Assembly (NCBI RefSeq): GCF_013371085.1
Contig: NZ_JABWCV010000001.1
Location: 186,001 to 250,000 of the forward strand
Reading direction: 5' to 3'
DNA length: 64,000 nt
From: Vreelandella maris
GTDB lineage: Bacteria > Pseudomonadota > Gammaproteobacteria > Pseudomonadales > Halomonadaceae
Positions 7,901-16,900 of this stretch are shown here, piece by piece. Below the pieces are notes generated by a model. The model searched no databases, was not told the DNA's origin, and saw nothing but the letters and a program-made list of their open reading frames with translations. The stretch's first letter is position 1; every line of letters starts with the position of its first letter. A program made the position numbers and the translations under genes.

Positions 7901-10900
7901 TCATACCAGAGCCTCCTGGTTGCTTGCTGCTGACGCTGTTGCTGAGCCTGTAAACAGTGCATCCAGCGCTTCGATCAGCGCGACCGGGGCAGGCACGGCG
8001 TGTACGCCGCGGTCGGTGGTGCGGCTGCCGCGTAGAAATACCGTCATCGAGCCACCCAGGTGTTGGCGCGGGTCGTAGTCGGGCAGGCGCGCTTTTAGCA
8101 GTCGGTGGAGGGCGAGCATATACAGCGCCGCTTGCAGGTCGTAGCGTTTTTCGAGCATGGCATCGCGCAGGGCGTCGGTGGTGTAGGCGCTGTCGTCGCT
8201 GCCCAGGTAGTTGGATTTCCAGTCGAGCACATAGAAGCGGCCTTCATGCTCAAAGGCGAGGTCGATAAAGCCCTTGAGCATGCCGTTGAGGGTGTCGGCA
8301 TCCAGCACGGGGCGCGATACCCCTGGCAGTAAGTGGTCGCTGACCAGCTCATCCAGCTTGCGCGTTTGTACCTGGTGCGCGGCAAACCAGAACTCCAGTT
8401 CCACCTGATAACTTTCGAGTTCACATAGCGCCACTTGGCTGCCTTCGCTGGGCTCTGTCAGGGACGGGGACGGGGCCTGTGACAGAGAGTGAGGCAGGGG
8501 AAGCGGCGTGGCGAGGAGTTCTTCCAGCCAGCCCGCCAGGGTGTCGTGCCATGCTTGCCAGCCGCGTAGTTGCACGCGTCGCCGCAGCATGTCTTCCCTG
8601 GCGGCGGGGTCTTCTAGCGCTTTGTTGAAGCCTAGCTGGCCAGCCCACTCCAGCAATCCATGCAGGAAAGTGCCGGGGCCTGGGCCACGCGGAAACCGGT
8701 GCAGGTGAAACGCTTCGGTGTTGATGGCGTTGTCGTGGGGTTCATCCAGCACTTCCAGGGTGGTGGCTTCCTGGGGCGTGGTGGGTTCCGGCGCGGGCGT
8801 TGGCTGCGCCGCCCCTGGCATCGTTTCAGAGACAGCCCCTGAGGTGCGCAGCGCCGAGTAGCTGGCGATCCACCACTGTTCACGGGCGGGGCGCAGCGGG
8901 GTGCGGGCGTGCCCCAGTGCCTGCTGTTCCGGTGCCGGGGTGAAGCGCAGCGCGGTGGGTTCCGGGGCGGTACTTAAATCGATATCACTGCCTTTCACCA
9001 GTTCGCCCAAGGCGTGGGTAAACGCGCTGGGGGCGATGGCCTTGCCGCCGTTGATCAAGTGGCCGATGGCGCTGTTCTCGCTGCCTTTTAGCGGCGCCAG
9101 CCCGAGCCAAGTGGCGTGGCGGGCGCGGGTGAGCGCGACGTAGAGCTTGCGCAGGTCTTCACCGAGGCGTTCGCGGTCGGCGGTGGTAAGCGTGGCTTCA
9201 TCGGCGCTCAGGCTGAGTTGCAGCGTACCGTCGCTATCGTGCCAGCGCAGCGGCAGGTCGGTGTCGCTGACCGGGCGGTGGTTGGCGATAAACGGCAGGA
9301 ACACCAGCGGGTACTCTAGCCCCTTGGATTTGTGAATGGTCACGACCTTGACCAAGTCGGCATCGCTCTCCAGGCGCAGCTTGTGGCTGTCACCGTGGCT
9401 ATCCGGGTCGGCGATGGCTTCGGCTAGAAAGCGAATCAGCGCGTGTTCGCCATCCAGTTCCTGGCTGGCGTGCTGGAGCATTTCACCCAGGTGGAGCAGG
9501 TCGGTTAGCAAACGCTCACCCTCGGCGAACTCGCCTAACAGCCGTGCGGCGATATCAAAATCGACCATTAAACGGCGCACCAGCGGCAGCACGCCCTGGC
9601 GCTGCCACAGGCGGTGGTAGTCGCTGAACTGCTCGACCCGCGCTTCCCAGGCCAGCTCGCTTTGGTTGAGGTAATCGAGTGCTTCAAGGCTCAGCCCAAG
9701 CACCGGCGTTGCCAGGGCGGCGCGCAGCTTGGCTTCCGCTTGGCGGGAGTTGGCCTGGGGCTCGGCGCAGGCGCGCAGCCAAATGGCTAGCTGCGGGGCA
9801 ATGGGAGAACTGAACACCTTGTCGTGATCGGAAAGGTAGACGCTCTTGATGCCCCGGCTGGCCAGCGCCAGCCGAATCGCCCGCGCTTCCTGCAGGCCGT
9901 TGACCAGTACCGTCATGTCCGAGGGGGCCAGCGGAGTGAGTGATTGCTCTCCGTTATCGTCATCGCCACCAGCGCCCTTTGCAAAGCCCGCCTGATATTG
10001 GCGGCCTGCTTCCAAAAGGGAGGCCATGTGCGATGCGCAGCGCTCGGCCATCTCGCTTTGGTAAGCGGTTTTGGAGAGCGGTTCGTCGCTTTCAAGCGGC
10101 CATAGGGTCATCGCTGCTAGCGGTTTGCCGTTGAGTACCAGTGTTTCCTTGGTGCCTTTGGCGTTGACGGGGTTGAACGGCAGCGGGTTGTCGTCGCCAT
10201 CGGCACGGAACAGAAAGGCGCCGGCATCGTGCTGGTCGGCGTAGCTAAAGCAGTGGTTGACCGCTGCCACCATGGCTTGGCTGGAGCGAAAGTTGGTGCC
10301 CAGCGTGACGTGGCGGCCATCGGTGTCTTGGCGTGCCTGTAAGTAGGTGAAAATATCCGCGCCGCGAAAGGCGTAGATCGCCTGCTTGGGGTCGCCAATC
10401 AGCAGGATGGCGCTGTCGCGGCGGGGCGTTGCGACGTCATACACGGCGTTGAAGATGCGGTACTGGATCGGGTCGGTATCCTGAAACTCATCAATCAGTG
10501 CCACGGGGAACTGGCGCTGGATCTGCGCGGCCAGGGCCTCTTTGTTGGGGCCTTTGAGGGCGCGATCCAGATGGGTGAGAAGGTCGTTGGGGCCCATCTC
10601 GGCGCGGCGTTCCTGTTCGCGCTCTAGTCGTGCGCGGCACCACTGCACGGCGTGAATCAGCAGGTCGTTGCGCGGCTCGGGCAGGGCATCCAGTGCTTGC
10701 GGGAGCTGGGCCAGCGCTTCCCAGGCTTGCGGGCAGGGCGGTGTGCCTTCTTTCCAGATATCGGCCATGCCGTCGGGCGTCATGCGTTTCCAGGCGGCGT
10801 CGGTGAGCGCGGGGCGGTCTGCATCGGTTTCGCACCACTCGCGTAGTGCGCCTAGCCAGCTGGCGCGGCTTTTGGCGTTGAAACTCTGGCCCTTGAAGGC

Positions 10901-11782
10901 TTTGCGCGTGGCGGCGTCTTCTAGGGCGGGCACCAGTTCGTCCAGCCAGGCGGCCCAGGGGGCTTTGAGTTCGCTGAGCTGGGCGGTGCGTTCGGCCTGG
11001 GTGGCGGCCAGGGTCTCGCTGGGTTCAGGCTTTTCGTCGCCCAACGCTTCGCTTTCGGGCAGTAGCCGTTGCAGCGGGGCGTGCAGGTCGTCCGGGGATT
11101 TCCAGTAACGGGTGACAATGCCGAGGGCGTCGCTGTCAAGCGGGTAGTAGAAGCTGCGCCAGTAGTCGCGCACCACTTCTTGTTCCAGTTCGCGCTGGTC
11201 GTTTTCCAGGTTGAGAGAGAACAGGCTGCCGCTGTCGAAGGCGTGTTCGCGCAGCATGCGGTAGCACCAGCTGTGGATGGTGGAGACGGCGGCTTCGTCC
11301 ATCCATTCGGCGGCCAGCGCCAGGCGCCGTGAACAGGCGGGCCAGGTGGCAGGGTCGTATTGGTCTCGGAGTTGCAGTAGCAACGGATCAGCAGTTCGCT
11401 CGGCAGCAGGCCGACGCGAGGGCGCCGTGAACCCGTCCGTGGGGGCTACTTTTGCCATCCCTGGCAAAAGACCCTCGCTTTGGCCTGCTCCCTTCGCTTG
11501 ATCCGGTGCATCGCGAAATACTTCCGCCGCTTCTACCAGCCGGTTACGAATCCGCTCGCGTAGCTCTTGGGTGGCGGCGTTGGTGAAGGTGACGACCAGA
11601 ATTTCCGGCGGCGTAAGCGGGCGGATAAACGCGGTGTCGTCGTCAACGCTGTGGCCACCGAGTACTAGCCGCACGTAAAGCAGGGCGATGGTGAAGGTTT
11701 TACCGGTGCCAGCGCTGGCCTCTATCAGTCGGCTGCCGTGAAGCGGGAGGCTTAGTGGATTGAGTGGTTCAGGCTGGCTCAT
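7901..11782 (-). CDS. recB: Exodeoxyribonuclease V beta chain RecB
   Basis: 1293 residues; the 3'-5' helicase and nuclease subunit of RecBCD. Walker A EASAGTGKT at residues 21-29, then VTFTNAATQELRERI, LIDEFQDTDPIQYRIF, GDPKQAIYAFRGAD, VVTIHKSKGLEYPLVF and VALTRARHA, all UvrD/Rep-type helicase motifs. The C-terminal nuclease domain has the catalytic Asp of GFIDLAFEHEG and DWKSNYLG (about residues 1167-1192). The ATG overlaps the stop of the HEPN gene by ATGA (11779-11782), and recD follows 10 bases after the stop. Longer than E. coli RecB (1180). Part of the surplus is an in-frame palindromic repeat at about residues 98-126, and a second inverted repeat lies near residues 1098-1110. Confidence 0.96.
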   Translation of the reverse strand: MSQPEPLNPLSLPLHGSRLIEASAGTGKTFTIALLYVRLVLGGHSVDDDTAFIRPLTPPEILVVTFTNAATQELRERIRNRLVEAAEVFRDAPDQAKGAGQSEGLLPGMAKVAPTDGFTAPSRRPAAERTADPLLLQLRDQYDPATWPACSRRLALAAEWMDEAAVSTIHSWCYRMLREHAFDSGSLFSLNLENDQRELEQEVVRDYWRSFYYPLDSDALGIVTRYWKSPDDLHAPLQRLLPESEALGDEKPEPSETLAATQAERTAQLSELKAPWAAWLDELVPALEDAATRKAFKGQSFNAKSRASWLGALREWCETDADRPALTDAAWKRMTPDGMADIWKEGTPPCPQAWEALAQLPQALDALPEPRNDLLIHAVQWCRARLEREQERRAEMGPNDLLTHLDRALKGPNKEALAAQIQRQFPVALIDEFQDTDPIQYRIFNAVYDVATPRRDSAILLIGDPKQAIYAFRGADIFTYLQARQDTDGRHVTLGTNFRSSQAMVAAVNHCFSYADQHDAGAFLFRADGDDNPLPFNPVNAKGTKETLVLNGKPLAAMTLWPLESDEPLSKTAYQSEMAERCASHMASLLEAGRQYQAGFAKGAGGDDDNGEQSLTPLAPSDMTVLVNGLQEARAIRLALASRGIKSVYLSDHDKVFSSPIAPQLAIWLRACAEPQANSRQAEAKLRAALATPVLGLSLEALDYLNQSELAWEARVEQFSDYHRLWQRQGVLPLVRRLMVDFDIAARLLGEFAEGERLLTDLLHLGEMLQHASQELDGEHALIRFLAEAIADPDSHGDSHKLRLESDADLVKVVTIHKSKGLEYPLVFLPFIANHRPVSDTDLPLRWHDSDGTLQLSLSADEATLTTADRERLGEDLRKLYVALTRARHATWLGLAPLKGSENSAIGHLINGGKAIAPSAFTHALGELVKGSDIDLSTAPEPTALRFTPAPEQQALGHARTPLRPAREQWWIASYSALRTSGAVSETMPGAAQPTPAPEPTTPQEATTLEVLDEPHDNAINTEAFHLHRFPRGPGPGTFLHGLLEWAGQLGFNKALEDPAAREDMLRRRVQLRGWQAWHDTLAGWLEELLATPLPLPHSLSQAPSPSLTEPSEGSQVALCELESYQVELEFWFAAHQVQTRKLDELVSDHLLPGVSRPVLDADTLNGMLKGFIDLAFEHEGRFYVLDWKSNYLGSDDSAYTTDALRDAMLEKRYDLQAALYMLALHRLLKARLPDYDPRQHLGGSMTVFLRGSRTTDRGVHAVPAPVALIEALDALFTGSATASAASNQEALV
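8453..8487 (-). repeat. Inverted repeat within the recB linker
   Basis: CTCTGTCA (8453-8460) and TGACAGAG (8480-8487) are perfect 8-base arms around a GGGACGGGG-rich loop. It encodes a Ser/Pro-rich stretch (LSQAPSPSLTE) before the nuclease domain. It may be another inserted repeat or just linker sequence. Confidence 0.35.
11405..11489 (-). repeat. Dispersed palindromic element inserted in frame in recB
   Basis: An 85-base element with nested inverted repeats: AGCAGGCC (11405-11412) with GGCCTGCT (11482-11489); GCGAGGG (11416-11422) with CCCTCGC (11472-11478); and an inner hairpin CTTTTGCCA / TGGCAAAAG. Read on the minus strand it has the same plan and much of the same sequence as the intergenic element at 50620-50754 (GAGGGTCTTT, GCCA, AAAGTAGC, GGGTT, ACGGCGCCCTC against ACAGCGCCCTC). 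In recB it encodes the peptide containing EGLLPGMAKVAPTDGFTAP, in a loop between the conserved IRNRLVEA and DPLLLQL segments. Confidence 0.75.
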
Positions 11783-12306
11783 AAGAAAATGCTGTCAAAC
11801 TCAGCTGAAAAGTCAGGGCTGGCGGGGTAGATACTGAGTTGCTCAGCGTTCCAGGCCACAAGACGTTGAGACGTCACTAAGAGTATGTCAGCGAGCTCGT
11901 TCAGTAGATTGAAGTGTTCGGCTATCTGTTCGTAGTCGGTCGAGTAGTCATGTGCCGCGATATTGCGGATGGCGCGGCAGCGTTGCCAATCACTTGTCGC
12001 GTTAATTACGCCTTGCTTTTCAAATAGAGCCAGTACCTTGAGAAAGCTGTCAGTGGATTCACCGGCAAGCAAAGCGCTGTGCCGCATAGTCGATGCTATC
12101 GAGTCTTGCAGCTTGGCAAACCGCTCATTAATGGCGGCAAGGGTTTCGAAATAATCCACATCTTTTTTGTGTTCTGCCAGCCACTCACCGTCAATCGGCC
12201 AGGTAATTTTGTTGCGTGACTGTTGTAGAAACCAAGCACAGCGTTGGATCGCTTCCAGCAGTTGCGCAAGATAGCGTTGTTGTTCGCTGAGAACATCATG
12301 ACTCAT
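11779..12306 (-). CDS. HEPN-domain toxin (HepT-like)
   Basis: A 175-residue mostly helical protein. RNIAAHDY near residues 113-120 is an exact RX4HXY motif, the RNase signature of HEPN toxins of the HepT family; its tyrosine is the residue that the MNT partner modifies with AMP in studied systems. The start overlaps the stop of the upstream nucleotidyltransferase by ATGA (12303-12306), and its own stop overlaps the recB start by ATGA (11779-11782). The HEPN gene is thus coupled on both sides. A toxin acting on RNA in the cytosol is inferred from the motif. Alternative: a substrate-binding HEPN protein that is not toxic. Confidence 0.8.
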   Translation of the reverse strand: MSHDVLSEQQRYLAQLLEAIQRCAWFLQQSRNKITWPIDGEWLAEHKKDVDYFETLAAINERFAKLQDSIASTMRHSALLAGESTDSFLKVLALFEKQGVINATSDWQRCRAIRNIAAHDYSTDYEQIAEHFNLLNELADILLVTSQRLVAWNAEQLSIYPASPDFSAEFDSIFL

Positions 12307-12611
12307 GCTGCTTCCTCACTATCGATCGGGCGTGACTGTGCCAAGGCGATTGCTTGGAAGGGCGTGGGTTCAGCCGTCGAGGCATAGGCCACTATATCCA
12401 CAGGCAGTTGGAGGCGTTGTTCGAGCGCCATTTTGAGTTCGGCACAAGCAAGCAGCGGTATCGTTGTCTGGGAGATCAACAGTAGATCAACATCGCCGCC
12501 TCGCTTGTTATCATCCAGCCGCGAACCAAACACCTGGACTTGCACAGAAGGCTTAATGAACTCGCGTACGCTCGAAAGAATCGTGTCACGCTGTGATTGA
12601 GTAAGACGCAT
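12303..12611 (-). CDS. MNT-type nucleotidyltransferase antitoxin (MntA-like)
   Basis: A 102-residue minimal nucleotidyltransferase. VFGSRLDDNKRGGDVDLLLI contains the GS...DXD active site (GS followed by 9 residues and DVD). In HEPN/MNT pairs this enzyme neutralises the toxin by AMP transfer. The frame is open to 12671, but ATG 12611 has AGGAG 8 bases upstream and the residues before it do not fit, so 12611 is the start. The order antitoxin, toxin, recB, recD has ATGA overlaps at the first two junctions. The region 12612-12730 is a divergent promoter region shared with pncB. Confidence 0.8.
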   Translation of the reverse strand: MRLTQSQRDTILSSVREFIKPSVQVQVFGSRLDDNKRGGDVDLLLISQTTIPLLACAELKMALEQRLQLPVDIVAYASTAEPTPFQAIALAQSRPIDSEEAA

Positions 12612-12730
12612 CAAGACAGCTCCTAGACTGTATGAGAGCCCCGCCACCTGATAATCTTGTCGCCGAGCCACTCTTGGTGCAATGAGTTTACGCTACCGGC
12701 GGCTTCGGTTCACTCTAACGATGGGATCTC

Positions 12731-13912
12731 ATGCTGACATCGCTGCTGGATAATGACTTTTACAAGATCACGATGCAGAACGCCGTGATCAAACGCTTTC
12801 CCTATGCCCAGGCGCGCTACGCCTTTATCAATCGTGGCGAGCACGAATTTCCTGATGGCTTCGGTGATGCGCTGCGTCGCGAAGTGGATCAGATGGCGAT
12901 GCTGCGCCTGAGTGATGAGGAAAAGCGTTATCTCGAAATAACCTGCCCCTATCTCGACCCTACCTATCTCGATTTCCTGGCCGGGTTTCATTACGACCCT
13001 GCCGAGGTGATTATCGAGCAGCAGGGCAGTGACCTCTCGGTGATTATCGAGGGGCCTTGGTACCGCACCATTTTGTGGGAAGTGCCGTTGATGGCGCTGA
13101 TCAGTGAGCTGTGGTATCGGCTGCGTGGTGTGTCGGTCACCCATGAGGCCGATGCGATGATCGAACAGCGCGCCCAGGAGAAGATCGAACTCTACCGCCG
13201 TCTTGGGTTGAAGATTGCCGAGTTCGGCACCCGTCGGCGCTTCTCGTTCGATGTTCATGACCGTGTGGTGGGTGCACTTTGCCACAATGGTGGCGAGGCG
13301 TTCAGCGGCACCAGCAATGTGCTGCTGGCCATGCGCCATGGGGTCAAGCCGATTGGCACCCACGCCCATGAATGGTTCATGTTCCACGGTGCCCGCTTCG
13401 GGTTTAAGATGGCCAACAGCCTTGCCCTAGAGCACTGGGTGGATGTGTATCGTGGTGATCTGGGCATTGCCCTGACCGATACATTTACCTCGCGGGCCTT
13501 CTTCGACAGCTTCGATAAGAAGTTCGCCAAGCTGTTCGATGGTGTGCGCCATGACAGCGGCGACCCGATCGATTTTGCCTCCCAGACCATCGCCCACTAC
13601 GAGCGTCTGGGCATCAACCCGTTGAGCAAGACGATTATCTTTTCCGATGCGCTGACGCCGGAGAAGGTCGAGCATATTCATGCGTTTTGCAAAGACCGGA
13701 TTGGCATGGCGTTCGGCATCGGCACCAACTTCACCAATGATGTGGGCGTCGAGCCGATGAACATGGTGATCAAGATGGTCGAGGCGCGCCCGGAAGGGCA
13801 GCAGTGGCTGCCGGTGATCAAGCTCTCCGATGTGCCGGATAAGCACACCGGCGACCCGGAGATGATATCGCTGGCGAAGCGGGTATTAACCCTGGGCTGG
13901 AAGAGCCATTAA
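12731..13912 (+). CDS. pncB: Nicotinate phosphoribosyltransferase
   Basis: A 393-residue enzyme that joins nicotinate to PRPP (with ATP) to make nicotinate mononucleotide in the NAD+ salvage pathway. Family segments: LLDNDFYKITMQNAV at the N terminus, EFGTRRRFSF, GTSNVLLAMRHG, PIGTHAHEW and VRHDSGDP (phosphate site). The length is like E. coli PncB (about 400). It runs opposite to the surrounding genes: divergent from the HEPN/MNT-recBD string and convergent with recC, with only 5 bases between the two stops. It therefore splits recC from recBD. No strong ribosome binding site is visible (GATGGGATCTC before the ATG). Confidence 0.95.
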   Translation: MLTSLLDNDFYKITMQNAVIKRFPYAQARYAFINRGEHEFPDGFGDALRREVDQMAMLRLSDEEKRYLEITCPYLDPTYLDFLAGFHYDPAEVIIEQQGSDLSVIIEGPWYRTILWEVPLMALISELWYRLRGVSVTHEADAMIEQRAQEKIELYRRLGLKIAEFGTRRRFSFDVHDRVVGALCHNGGEAFSGTSNVLLAMRHGVKPIGTHAHEWFMFHGARFGFKMANSLALEHWVDVYRGDLGIALTDTFTSRAFFDSFDKKFAKLFDGVRHDSGDPIDFASQTIAHYERLGINPLSKTIIFSDALTPEKVEHIHAFCKDRIGMAFGIGTNFTNDVGVEPMNMVIKMVEARPEGQQWLPVIKLSDVPDKHTGDPEMISLAKRVLTLGWKSH

Positions 13913-13917
13913 GCTTG

Positions 13918-16900
13918 TCAGCCTTTAACGGCACGATGCAGCGGCGAATAGAGCGCTTCGGTTAGCGTGGCGAAACGGTGGCCTAGCGCCTGCTCGCTGA
14001 CCAGCCGTTCGAAGCTCGGCCACTGGTGGGAAAGGTAGGCGCTTTGGGCAACTTCGCCGGTCTGGAAGCGCCCCCCTTCGTAGGCGGTTTCGGCGGCGGC
14101 GTAGGCATCGCTATCCGGTTCTGATTCCGGCGTGCCCAGCTTCGCCAACCAGGCGAAAGCGGCCTGTGGCGCCAGCGGTAGCGGGGCCTGCATGCCATCG
14201 CACCAGGCGCTTAGCAGGTTTTGTAGCTGGTAGCGTGCGTTATCGGCTTCTAGTGGTTCCAGCCGCACATGGCCTGCTTTGGAAAGTAGCTGGGTGGTCA
14301 TCGGGCGCTCACTATTGCCCGCCAGATGCGCGACCCAGGGCCGCAGCAGATGTTGCCAGCGATACTGACCACGGCCGCGCCCCTGACTGACCAAGCTACT
14401 GCTGAGCAGTAACAGACGGCAGCGATTGCCCGCCTCATCCTCGCGCAGTTCTCCCAGCCAATCTTCCAGCGCTACCTTTTCTTTAGTTCTCTCAACGACA
14501 TGCACTGCCTGTGGTGCTGCTACCTCGTGTGGCCACTCTTGCAGCGCCTCTTCGTAGGCGCCAAACAGGGCGTCCATTGGTTCTGCCAGTGCTTCGCGCA
14601 TCCGCTCGCCAAACGCTCCTACGGCCAGCACACCCTGACCCTTGAAGCGTTCAAGTGCTGCGTGCAGTGCTTCCATGCGCGGTTGGCCGTTATCCACGGC
14701 GTGGCGCTGGGCGGCAATCAATCGATCCTGCAACTGCCAGTTCTGTAGCCCGTCCAGAGTAAAGGGCTCGACATCCAGTTGGGTAAGCTCTTCCTGCTCG
14801 AAATAGACCCCTAAGCGCGTGTTGAAAAAGGCCTTCGCCGGGTCGCGTAGAAAGCTGCCTAGTTGGGCTAGGGTTAACGTGCTCTGCTGTTCGCTGTCCG
14901 CCTTAAGCGCTGGTGATTGTGAGCCTTGGGTGCTTTCGCCACTGGGGGTGTGCAGGGCGTGCCACTCGTGGGCATAAGTAAACAGCCGTGCTTGGGCGGG
15001 GGAATCGCTGGCTTGTTCGGTAAAATAGCGGCGGCTAAACGGCTGCAGCGGGTGCTCGGTGGTTAACGCTTCCAGCAGCGGCTCGCCGTTGTGGGTGTGC
15101 CAGCCTGCTTCCAGGTGATCGCGCAACTGGCCGACCAGCACCGAGGGCGGCATGGGGTTGTTGTCGATCTGGCTGCGGCCGACCCAGCTAATGTAGAGCT
15201 GCTGGCGGGCGGAGAGCAGCGCTTCCAGAAACAGGTAGCGGTCGTCTTCCCGCCGCGAGCGGTCGCCGGGGCGGTAGTCGCTGCCCATCAGGTCAAAATC
15301 CAGCGGCGGCTGTGAGCGCGGGTACTCGCCATCGTTCATGCCCAGCAGGCATACGTGCTTGAAGGGAATGGCCCGCATCGGCATTAAGGTGGCGAAGTTG
15401 ACCGCCCCCGCCAGAAAGCGCTGGGAAAGGCTGTGCTCGTCGATTTGCCCCAGCCAGTGTTCGCGCACCATGGAGAGCGGCAGGGAATCATAAAGCGCGG
15501 CCTCTTCGGTGCTGTCCAACAACTGCTGCAGTGCGGTTTCGAGCTTGGTGAGCATCACGCTCTCTTGGGCGTCGTCGGTCAGGAAGTAGGTTTCCAGCAG
15601 CTCGCGCAGCCGGGCCACCCAGGTGGCGGTGTCGGTGGGCTGGCAGAAGGTCTCCCAGGTGGTTTCCAGCTTTTCCAGCAGATTTGCCAGGGGGCCGGCT
15701 AGCGATGCTTCCAGCCCGCCAATATCATCGAATGGCTCGATGCCTTGCCACGCCTCAGCACTGCCCACGGTGTAACCCAGCAGCAGGCGACGCAGGCCAA
15801 AGGCCCAGGTGTTTTGGGTCAGGCCTTCGGGAAGATCCAGCCGGGTGCGCTGCTCGGCATTGAGCCCCCAGCGAATGCCAGCGCCCTCGATCCAGCGGCT
15901 CAGGGTGGGCAGGTCATATTCATCGATGCCAAAGCGTGCGCGCAGCGCGGGGACTTCCAGCAGATCAAGCAGGTCGCTCACTGAAAGGCGCAGTTCCGGC
16001 AGGCGCAGCAGTTTTTCCAGCGCGATCATCATCGGCAGGCGGTGGCGGCTGGCCTGATCCGACAGCGTGTAAGGAATGTAACGCGGGTCGTCGGGCCGCG
16101 CGTTTACGTGATAGCCACCAAAAGCGGAGCGGTACTGACCGAACACGGCTTCAATGTGCGGCGCGTAGCGGTCGATATCCGGCACCATCACGATGATATC
16201 CCGCGGGCGCAGATCTGGGTTTGCGCTGAAGGCTGCCAGCAGCTGGTCGTGAAGAATCTCCACTTCCCGCTGGGGGCCGTGGGCGATATGGAACACGATG
16301 GAGTCGTCGCTGGCCGGGTCGAGCGCGGGCCAGTGGGTTTGGGTTTCCGCTACCGGGCGCAGCTCGCGGATATCGTCCTGCAGCTGGCTGAGCAGGCAAG
16401 GGTATTCGTCGCTGAACGGCTCGAACATGTCAATGCGCAGCGCCTGCTGCTCGAAGAGCGTTTGATAGTTGCCGGAGTCGTCGTGTTCGTCGAGCAGGCG
16501 CAGGTAGTCGCGCCCCTGTTTACCCCAGGCGGCCAGCAGTGGCTGTGCGTGCAGGTGCAGGGCGTCGTCGGCATCGCCGGTGCCGAGCACATCCAGGGCG
16601 TCGGGCATGCCTGCCTTGCGCTGCTGGCGGTAGCGGCTGGCGCGGAGCAAGTCTTTGTGCTCGATGATATCCGCCCAGTAGTACTGGCAGGGGTTGTGCA
16701 CGCAGAGCACAATCTGGCAGCAGCGCGACAGCGCGGCCAGGGCTTCGAGGGTTTGCTGCGGCAGTGACGAGATGCCGAAAATGATCAACCGCCGGGGCAA
16801 GCCGTTTGGGCATGCTTGGCCTTCAAGCTGAACGGCGGCGTCAAGAAAGCGGCTATGCACCTGGGCACGGCTGCTGTTAAGGCCGGCTTCGCCTTGAGTG

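Noticed and set aside
12710..13387. A 225-residue minus-strand open frame opposite pncB
   Set aside because: Shadow of pncB; no recognisable domain.
16042..16767. A 241-residue open frame on the plus strand within recC
   Set aside because: Antisense to a well-supported gene; its composition is that of a shadow frame in high-GC DNA, with no family features.
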